The notes under the pieces: generated by a model
Told to the model about the DNA's origin: nothing
Databases searched by the model: none
What the model saw: the letters and a program-made list of their open reading frames with translations, nothing else
Shown here: positions 6,132 through 11,048 of the stretch, piece by piece
How the letters are laid out: each line of letters starts with the position of its first letter
Numbering within the stretch: the stretch's first letter is position 1
Origin: Thermomicrobiales bacterium
GTDB lineage: Bacteria > Chloroflexota > Chloroflexia > Thermomicrobiales > UBA6265
Direction: 5' to 3'
DNA length: 11,048 nt
NCBI GenBank assembly: GCA_020847015.1
Contig: JADLCW010000437.1
Coordinates: forward strand, 1-11,048
Translations under genes and position numbers: made by a program

Positions 6132-7562
6132 TCACAAATCGTCGCGCTGCCGATGGCGCAACGCCGCCTGGGCGGCGTGAAACCCGCACATGCCGTGAAC
6201 GCCGCCGCCCGGTGGTGTGGAGGCCGAACAGAGGTAAATGGCCGGATCGGTTGTCACATAGGGAGAGGGGAGCGCGGTCGCTTGCCGCAGCATCGCCGTC
6301 AGATCCTGCGCGCCGCCATTGATGGCCCCGCCGACCTCGTTCGCATTCAACGCCTGCAAGCGCGCCGGATTGGCGACTGAACGGGTGATAATGCGGTCGC
6401 GGAATCCGGGCGCGAAGCGCTCGATCTGCGCCTCGATGCGATCAGTCATATCGGCAGTGGAACCGAAGGGGACATGGCAGTAGGCCCAGACCGCCTGCAT
6501 CCCGACCGGGGCGCGGGTAGGGTCGAACTGGCTGGGCTGCGCCAACAGCACGAACGGTCGCTCGGCGACCTTGCCTTCGTTCGCGGCTCGCTCGCTGGCC
6601 GCGATGTCCTCGAACGAGCCGCCGATATGAATCGTGCCCGCCCGGCGGCACGCTTCGGCGCGCCACGGGATCGAGCCCGCGAGCGCGTAATCGATCTTGA
6701 ATGCCGCCGGGCCGTAGCGGTGGCGGCGAAGCTTCGCCTGAAACCCGGCCGAGAAGCGCTCGCCGGCGATCGATGCCGCCTGACCCGGATCGATATCCAA
6801 CAGATATGCGTCCGCGCTGGGCAGGGTCGCGAGCGAGCGAATCTCGCGGGATGGGACAACGCTTCCGCCGAGATCGTAGAGCAGCGAGACGAGCGCATCC
6901 GCCAGTCGCTGCGCGCCGCCGCGAACGATCGGCCAGCCGACTGCGTGCGCCAGCATCCCGAGCACCAACCCAAACGCCGCCGAGATCGGCGAGTCGAGTG
7001 GGAGAAATGAATGCGCGGCCAGACCGGCGAATAGCGCGCGAGCCCGCGTCGTGTGGAACGTTCGCCAAGCGAGCGCCTTGGCCGAAAGCAGCGCCAGGAC
7101 ACCGAATCGGGCCAAGGATGGATGGCGCAGCGGCCGTAGCGGACCGAGCAAAGCCGGAATCAACATGGGCGCATCGCGTACGAGCGGCTCCATCAGGCGC
7201 AGGTAGGCATCGCCATCGACGCCGAGCGCGGACGCGGTGCGCCAGGGCGAGCGCTCCAGCACGATGGCCGTGCCGTCGTCGAAAGGGTGGGCGAGCGGAG
7301 CCGGCGGCTGAACCCAGGCAACACCGTATCGCCGCAGCGGCAACCGGCCAAGGAATGGCGAGGCAAGCGCCAACGGCAGCACGGTGGCGCACAGATCGTG
7401 GATGAACCCGGGTTCGGTCAACGGCAACGAGCGCAACCCGCCGCCGATCGTCGGCTGCGCCTCGTAGATCGTCACCTTGTGGTCAGCTTGCGCCAGCCGG
7501 ATGGCGCCTGCCAATCCGTTCGGTCCGGACCCGACGACGATCGCGCGGCGGGACGACCGCAT
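6132..7562 (-). CDS. FAD-dependent oxidoreductase, phytoene desaturase-like family
   Basis: The 476-residue product opens with a Rossmann dinucleotide-binding motif, V-V-G-S-G-P-N-G-L-A-G-A (9-20), followed by the acidic end of beta-2 (Y-E-A, 33-35) and the G-G-G-L-R-S sequence (40-45) typical of phytoene desaturase/amine-oxidase-type flavoproteins. Near the C-terminus, T-P-P-G-G-G-V-H-G-M-C-G (449-460) is the second conserved FAD-contacting block of this family. Relatives annotated as phytoene dehydrogenase-related or PYROXD2-like are often of unknown substrate. There is no phytoene synthase or other carotenoid gene in the window, so a carotenoid role is not shown. The start at 7562 is supported by GGAGGA at a good distance. 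It is divergent from the LPSTG protein gene and lies 143 bases upstream of the Arg-rich protein gene on the same strand. Confidence 0.88.
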   Translation of the reverse strand: MRSSRRAIVVGSGPNGLAGAIRLAQADHKVTIYEAQPTIGGGLRSLPLTEPGFIHDLCATVLPLALASPFLGRLPLRRYGVAWVQPPAPLAHPFDDGTAIVLERSPWRTASALGVDGDAYLRLMEPLVRDAPMLIPALLGPLRPLRHPSLARFGVLALLSAKALAWRTFHTTRARALFAGLAAHSFLPLDSPISAAFGLVLGMLAHAVGWPIVRGGAQRLADALVSLLYDLGGSVVPSREIRSLATLPSADAYLLDIDPGQAASIAGERFSAGFQAKLRRHRYGPAAFKIDYALAGSIPWRAEACRRAGTIHIGGSFEDIAASERAANEGKVAERPFVLLAQPSQFDPTRAPVGMQAVWAYCHVPFGSTADMTDRIEAQIERFAPGFRDRIITRSVANPARLQALNANEVGGAINGGAQDLTAMLRQATALPSPYVTTDPAIYLCSASTPPGGGVHGMCGFHAAQAALRHRQRDDL

Positions 7563-7567
7563 GTGAA

Positions 7568-7573
7568 TCCTCC
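7568..7573 (-). promoter_or_regulatory. Ribosome-binding site of the FAD oxidoreductase
   Basis: On the minus strand the sequence reads GGAGGA, then five bases, then the ATG at 7562. This near-ideal Shine-Dalgarno sequence fixes the start of the oxidoreductase. Confidence 0.8.
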
Positions 7574-7800
7574 GTTTCCGCGCCCGATTTCGCGACCGCT
7601 AGTGTCGCTATCCGGCGACCGGTGGTCGGAAGCCGACGAATCCGGTCGCTGGATGTGTCCGTATACCCAATGACGGGCGTTGCGCGCTGATGGGAGATGA
7701 GGACGTTTATCTCGCCGCCGGGGTGGAACGAGCGGACGGAGTCGTGCGTTAGTGTCCAAAGAAGCGTGGGATGGTGCGGCGTGCCGCGTCATCGATTCGG

Positions 7801-7809
7801 GGGAGGGAG
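7801..7809 (+). promoter_or_regulatory. Ribosome-binding site of the LPSTG protein
   Basis: GGGAGGGAG ends five bases before the ATG at 7815. It decides that start over the open frame that continues upstream; starting at 7815 also places the signal peptide at the very N-terminus. Confidence 0.75.
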
Positions 7810-7814
7810 CTTTC

Positions 7815-8306
7815 ATGATTGCAAACGTAGCGCGGGCAACCGCCGGAGCGGTGATTGCCGTCGCGCTGGGATTCGGATTCATCGGCATCGCCAGCGCGCA
7901 GGATGTGCGCATCAGCAACGACGGGCCGAATGTCACCTCGAGCGCGGCAGGCGCGGATAACGTCCGCGTTGAACGCAATCCGGGGCGACAGCAGGCGGTC
8001 GGGGGCGATGGGGTCGGCAACCGCGTCGAGCGCCGCCAGGCGAAGCGAGAGCGCGATCGGAACAAGAACGATCGCGGCGGCGGCAACGAGGTTGCGGCCG
8101 CGCCGGAAGCGGCTCCAGTCGATGAGGGCGGTCAGCAGGAAGCATGGGCTCCAGAATCGGATGTGCCGGCGGGCGGATCTGAATCGAAGCCGGTGAAGCT
8201 GCCGAGCACCGGGGTGGGCGAGATCGGTGGTTTGCTGCCGCTTGCCGCCATCGCCGGCGCGGTGGCGGCGGGAGCGCTGGGAACCCGCCGTTTGCAACGC
8301 GACTGA
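7815..8306 (+). CDS. Small secreted protein with LPSTG sortase sorting signal
   Basis: The 163-residue product begins with a signal peptide (residues 1-28, hydrophobic core A-V-I-A-V-A-L-G-F-G-F-I-G-I, cleavage predicted at A-S-A/Q-D). The mature part starts with N-G-rich sequence containing V-R-I-S-N-D-G-P-N-V-T and D-N-V-R-V-E-R-N-P, then a very basic stretch rich in Arg, Asp, Asn and Gly (70-90), then an acidic Ala/Pro/Glu linker (91-127). The end is a textbook cell-wall sorting signal: L-P-S-T-G (129-133), a hydrophobic helix (about 136-156) and the charged tail RRLQRD. Sortase would cut between T and G and join the protein to the cell wall or to another protein. No sortase gene lies in the window. 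The 252-base gap before it is divergent with the oxidoreductase and shows small inverted repeats (7592-7608, 7616-7628) but no clear promoter. Function of the mature part is unknown. Confidence 0.88.
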   Translation: MIANVARATAGAVIAVALGFGFIGIASAQDVRISNDGPNVTSSAAGADNVRVERNPGRQQAVGGDGVGNRVERRQAKRERDRNKNDRGGGNEVAAAPEAAPVDEGGQQEAWAPESDVPAGGSESKPVKLPSTGVGEIGGLLPLAAIAGAVAAGALGTRRLQRD

Positions 8307-8334
8307 CCCAAGCGTGAGAAAACAAGGCGTCGCG

Positions 8335-8357
8335 CGACCGGGTCTCCGACCCGGTCG
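8335..8357 (+). terminator. Strong stem-loop after the LPSTG protein gene
   Basis: CGACCGGGT (8335-8343) and ACCCGGTCG (8349-8357) are perfectly complementary over nine pairs with a five-base loop, CTCCG. It lies 29 bases after the stop of the LPSTG gene and well before the heme promoter, so transcription termination is the likely role. There is no T-run after it, so it may work as an imperfect terminator or as a 3' stabilising hairpin. Confidence 0.55.
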
Positions 8358-8443
8358 TATCGCATTGCTCCGCTGGCGGTAAGCGAACTTTGGCGCAACG
8401 CTGCCGAGGCGCCGGATCCCGCCGCCACAGCTCGTTTTTCCGC

Positions 8444-8473
8444 TTGACACTTGGGGTTTACGCTGCCTAGAAT
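8444..8473 (+). promoter_or_regulatory. Sigma70-type promoter of the hemCD-hemB operon
   Basis: A perfect TTGACA at 8444-8449 and TAGAAT (five of six matches to TATAAT) at 8468-8473 are separated by 18 bases. The start of transcription is expected near 8480-8481. This is the clearest promoter in the window and lies in the right orientation before hemCD. Confidence 0.82.
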
Positions 8474-8480
8474 CGGATCG

Positions 8481-8504
8481 ATGGCAAATTTTGCACAGAT
8501 TTGA
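8481..8504 (+). CDS. Possible leaderless seven-codon upstream ORF
   Basis: An ATG stands exactly at the position where the strong promoter should start transcription, followed by six codons and TGA, encoding MANFAQI. If transcription begins at the A, it would be translated without a leader. The palindrome GCAAA-T-TTTGC (8484-8494) overlaps it and could instead be an operator just downstream of the start point. Chance occurrence is quite possible for so short a frame. Confidence 0.2.
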   Translation: MANFAQI

Positions 8505-8618
8505 GGGATTTGATAACATTTTGATGCACCGCCAGCGATCCGCACCAGACGAACCGATAGACTACGGCCTCCTGACGGGATGCCGACGCGTCGGGTTGCG
8601 CATCCGGGTGACGGCCGC

Positions 8619-10355
8619 ATGAGCGACCATGGCGAGACTACCCCGCTTCGCGTCGGCTCCCGGGGCAGCGCGTTGGCGCTCGCCCAAGCCGAGCGCGTTA
8701 TCGCACTGCTGCGCGAACGCGCGCCGACGATCGAACCGCATATCGAGATTATCCGAACCCAGGGCGATATCGACCGAACGTCGTCGCTGAACGTCATCGG
8801 CGGGCGTGGAGTATTCACCTCCGCGCTGCAAGAAGCGCTGGCTCGCCACCAGGTCGATGTCGCCGTTCATTCGGCGAAGGATCTGCCGCCGCTCGAACCG
8901 CCCGGATTGATCGTGGCCGCCTTTCCCGAGCGAGAGGATCCGCGCGACGTCTTCGTGTCGCGGCACGGGCTTTCGCTGGGCGATCTACCACCGGGACCGA
9001 AAATCGGCACCTCGTCGCGCCGGCGCTCGCTGCAGGTTCGGTTGCTGCGACCGGACGCGGTAATCGTCGATTTGCGCGGCAATGTCGATACCCGGCTGCG
9101 CAAGGCCATGGAGACCGATCTCGACGGCATCGTGCTGGCGGCGGCCGGCGTGGTGCGCATGGGCTGGGTCGATCGAGTGACCGAATGGCTACCGCTGGAT
9201 CGGTTCCTGCCGGCCCCGGGGCAGGGCGCGCTGGCGGTCGAAGCGCGCGCCGACGATACCCCGACACTGGCGCTGCTGGCGACGATCGTCGACCCGGATG
9301 TAACAGTCCCGGTCGAAGCCGAGCGGACCTTCCTGCGGGAGCTTGGCGCCGGCTGCACCACTCCCGTGGGCGCTCACGTACGGCGAGAAGACGGGCTGTG
9401 GGTGTTGCGGGCCATGCACGCCACTGACGATGACGAACCTGTCTGGATCGAACGCGCATTGTCCGTAGACGGCTGGCGACAGGAGGCAGCCGCGGCGGCG
9501 CGAGAAATCGCGGCATTGGCTGAGCGTCGCGTTTTCCCACCGCCGGGCGGTCAGTTGGCGGGACTTCGGGTGGTGGTGACGCGGGCATCCGAGCAAGCCG
9601 GTTCGCTCGTCGAGGCGCTCCGCGCGGAAGGCGCCGAGCCGATGTGTTTGCCAACGATCCGCATCGCGGAACCAGAGGACCCGGCTCCGTTCGTCGACGC
9701 CTTGCGCGCGGCGGCCAGTGGACAGTTCGACTGGTTGGCGATCACGAGCGTCAACGGAGCGGCGCGGGTCGCGGCGGCATTGCGGACGCTCGGTTGCGAT
9801 GGCGCCGGCTTGCGGTGCCGTATTGCGGCGGTGGGCGAATCGACAGCGGCGGCGCTGCGGGCTGAAAAACTGGAGCCGGATCTCATCGCCCCGGTCGCGA
9901 CCGCCGAGGGGTTGGCCGCAGCGTTGATTGACGCGGGCGCCGTGGGGAAGCGCACGCTGCACCCAACGTCCGACATCGCGCGCGATGCGCTGGAGCGCCA
10001 GCTGAGAACCGCTGGAGCGTCGGTCGAGCGAGTGGTGGCCTACCGCACGGTTCCGGAAGAGCCCAACCCGGAAACATTGGCGATGGTGAAGCGCGGCGAC
10101 TACGACATGGCGGTCTTCGCCTCGCCGTCCAGCATGCGCAACTTCTTCGCGCTGCTGGATGGCGAAACCGCGGGGTTGCGGCGGGCGCGGATCGTGTGCG
10201 TCGGTCCGGTGACGGCCGTTGCCGTGCGTGAGCTTGGGTTGCCGGTTCACGCCGAGGCGGCCGATGCCAGCGTACCCGGGCTGGTTGATGCGGTGATGCA
10301 AGCCCGCAGCATGACTCGCGATAACACGCCGGTGGGCGTTTCAGTCGAGCGATGA
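8619..10355 (+). CDS. hemCD: Fused hydroxymethylbilane synthase / uroporphyrinogen-III synthase
   Basis: The 578-residue product joins two successive enzymes of tetrapyrrole synthesis, both cytoplasmic. Residues about 9-305 are porphobilinogen deaminase: V-G-S-R-G-S-A-L-A-L-A-Q (12-23), H-S-A-K-D-L-P with the catalytic Asp (84-90, Asp88), G-T-S-S-R-R-R (130-136), and E-L-G-A-G-C-T-T-P-V-G, whose Cys246 carries the dipyrromethane cofactor. From about residue 313 (LAGLRVVVTRA) to the end is a HemD domain, with the expected D-W-L-A-I-T-S-V-N-G-A (371-381) and late A-V-F-A-S-P-S-S-M-R-N-F (498-509) segments. The fused product would convert porphobilinogen to uroporphyrinogen III without releasing unstable hydroxymethylbilane. 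The ATG at 8619 is preferred because GGGTGA (8606-8611) precedes it and the HemC fold begins straight after; an in-frame ATG at 8580 would add 13 residues unlike the family. hemB follows 14 bases later. Confidence 0.95.
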   Translation: MSDHGETTPLRVGSRGSALALAQAERVIALLRERAPTIEPHIEIIRTQGDIDRTSSLNVIGGRGVFTSALQEALARHQVDVAVHSAKDLPPLEPPGLIVAAFPEREDPRDVFVSRHGLSLGDLPPGPKIGTSSRRRSLQVRLLRPDAVIVDLRGNVDTRLRKAMETDLDGIVLAAAGVVRMGWVDRVTEWLPLDRFLPAPGQGALAVEARADDTPTLALLATIVDPDVTVPVEAERTFLRELGAGCTTPVGAHVRREDGLWVLRAMHATDDDEPVWIERALSVDGWRQEAAAAAREIAALAERRVFPPPGGQLAGLRVVVTRASEQAGSLVEALRAEGAEPMCLPTIRIAEPEDPAPFVDALRAAASGQFDWLAITSVNGAARVAAALRTLGCDGAGLRCRIAAVGESTAAALRAEKLEPDLIAPVATAEGLAAALIDAGAVGKRTLHPTSDIARDALERQLRTAGASVERVVAYRTVPEEPNPETLAMVKRGDYDMAVFASPSSMRNFFALLDGETAGLRRARIVCVGPVTAVAVRELGLPVHAEAADASVPGLVDAVMQARSMTRDNTPVGVSVER

Positions 10356-10369
10356 AAGGGGAGCGAGGG

Positions 10370-11048
10370 ATGACGATCCGACAAAACGGGAATGAGGACC
10401 GACTAGAACTCCCCGAATTTCGTCGCCTGCGTCGGCTGCGCAGCTCGGAGGCAATTCGCCGGCTGGTGCGCGAGACGGCGCTCTCCGCCGACGACATGAT
10501 TTACCCGCTGTTCGTCACCCACGGCCGCGACGTGCGGCGCCCGATCGGATCGATGCCGGGGCAATTCCAACTATCGGTGGATCAATTGCCGGCCGAGATG
10601 AACGAGCTGCGCGGACTGGGGATCGGTTCCGTGCTGTTGTTCGGCATCCCGGAGGAAAAGGATCGCGCCGCCAGTGGAGCCTTCGACCCGAGCGGGGTGG
10701 TGCAGCAGGCGGTGCGCACGATCAAGACAGCGGCGCCGGAGATGTTGGTCATCTCCGATGTCTGCGCCTGCGAATACACGGACCATGGGCACTGCGGGAT
10801 TCTCGATGGTTGCGAGGTCGATAATGACCGCACCGTGGAATTGCTGGTCCGCATCGCCCTGAGCCATGCCGAAGCAGGAGCCGATGTCGTCGCTCCGTCC
10901 GACATGATGGACGGGCGGGTGGCGGCTATCCGGCAGGCGCTGGACCGGGCCGGCTACCTCAATACGCCGATCGTGTCCTACGCGGCCAAGTACGCCTCCG
11001 CGTTCTACGGTCCGTTCCGCGAAGCGGCGGCCAGCATGCCCGCGTTCG
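10370..11048 (+). CDS. hemB: Porphobilinogen synthase (5-aminolevulinate dehydratase), 3' partial
   Basis: The first 226 residues of an enzyme usually about 330 long are present; the rest lies beyond the window. It condenses two 5-aminolevulinates to porphobilinogen, the substrate of the HemC domain encoded just upstream. Seen in order: an N-terminal arm with R-R-L-R (18-24); Y-P-L-F-V (45-49); the metal site D-V-C-A-C-E-Y-T-D-H-G-H-C-G (130-143) with Cys132, Cys134 and Cys142, which marks a zinc-type rather than magnesium-only enzyme; A-P-S-D-M-M-D-G-R (175-183); and S-Y-A-A-K-Y-A-S (203-210), where Lys207 is the first substrate-binding lysine. The second Schiff-base lysine is not yet reached. 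The start is supported by GGGGAG at 10358-10363. The 14-base gap after hemCD implies one operon. Confidence 0.96.
   Translation, partial: MTIRQNGNEDRLELPEFRRLRRLRSSEAIRRLVRETALSADDMIYPLFVTHGRDVRRPIGSMPGQFQLSVDQLPAEMNELRGLGIGSVLLFGIPEEKDRAASGAFDPSGVVQQAVRTIKTAAPEMLVISDVCACEYTDHGHCGILDGCEVDNDRTVELLVRIALSHAEAGADVVAPSDMMDGRVAAIRQALDRAGYLNTPIVSYAAKYASAFYGPFREAAASMPAF

Larger units (their letters stand above)
8307..8618 (+). other. Gene-free stretch before the heme operon
   Basis: These 312 bases hold, in order, the stem-loop at 8335-8357, a stretch with no recognised feature (8358-8443), the promoter at 8444-8473, and an untranslated leader of about 139 bases. The leader is AT-rich in its first part (8481-8524), with the direct repeat GATTTGA at 8498 and 8507 and a variant ATTTTGA at 8518. 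Its last part can form a GGATGC/GCATCC stem (8578-8583 with 8600-8605) enclosing the palindrome CGACGCGTCG, immediately before the ribosome-binding site GGGTGA (8606-8611). Confidence 0.6.

Noticed and set aside
5173..6180. Long open frame on the + strand opposite the Arg-rich protein gene
   Set aside because: Its product has no plausible N-terminus, domain or motif and arises from the GC-rich antisense of 5179-5988, whose frame has an N-terminal hydrophobic helix, Thr-Pro linkers and a better start.
7472..8519. Minus-strand frames overlapping the LPSTG protein gene
   Set aside because: They are antisense to a gene with signal peptide, sorting signal and good ribosome-binding site, and show no motifs of their own.
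8580..8618. Earlier in-frame ATG for hemCD
   Set aside because: It would add 13 residues unlike HemC N-termini and has no ribosome-binding site at a proper distance, while the ATG at 8619 has GGGTGA upstream.
1..11048. CRISPR array, insertion sequence or defence system
   Set aside because: No regularly spaced identical DNA repeats, transposase motifs, terminal inverted repeats or nuclease/helicase genes were seen; the only array is at protein level within one gene.

Overview
The window is GC-rich bacterial DNA with tightly packed genes on both strands. Three things suggest a Gram-positive-type (monoderm) lineage, possibly Chloroflexota of the Thermomicrobia/Sphaerobacter type: a fused hemC-hemD gene followed by hemB, a secreted protein with an LPSTG sorting signal, and secreted proteins with Thr-Pro-rich linkers. 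This placement is an inference from gene style; Actinobacteria or another GC-rich monoderm group cannot be excluded from the sequence alone.

Layout: (1) 1-2643 (+) is the 3' part of a very long Gly/Ala-rich repeat protein built on a module of about 95 residues; its start lies outside the window. (2) 2825-3655 (-) is a DUF92 integral membrane protein, convergent with it. (3) 3797-3868 (+) is a tRNA-Lys(TTT). (4) 4108-5155 (+) is a two-gene unit: a 54-codon membrane miniprotein started by GTG, then an EamA/DMT-type transporter; an AT-rich palindrome lies just upstream. (5) 5179-7562 (-) holds an Arg-rich secreted or membrane-anchored low-complexity protein and, upstream of it, a FAD-dependent phytoene-desaturase-like oxidoreductase. 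(6) 7815-8306 (+) encodes a small secreted protein with signal peptide, Arg/Asp/Asn/Gly-rich middle and an LPSTG-hydrophobic-RR tail, followed by a strong hairpin. (7) 8444 to the window end (+) is a heme-biosynthesis operon: a near-consensus sigma70 promoter, an AT-rich leader of about 140 bases, a hemC-hemD fusion and the first two thirds of hemB.

How the genes work together: HemB makes porphobilinogen from 5-aminolevulinate, the HemC domain polymerises four porphobilinogens to hydroxymethylbilane, and the HemD domain cyclises it to uroporphyrinogen III, so the operon covers three consecutive tetrapyrrole steps. Three of the other genes (1-2643, 5179-5988, 7815-8306) look like envelope or surface proteins of low complexity, and the last two resemble each other in composition. 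They are the least explained part of the window. No mobile element, CRISPR array, rRNA or defence system was seen.
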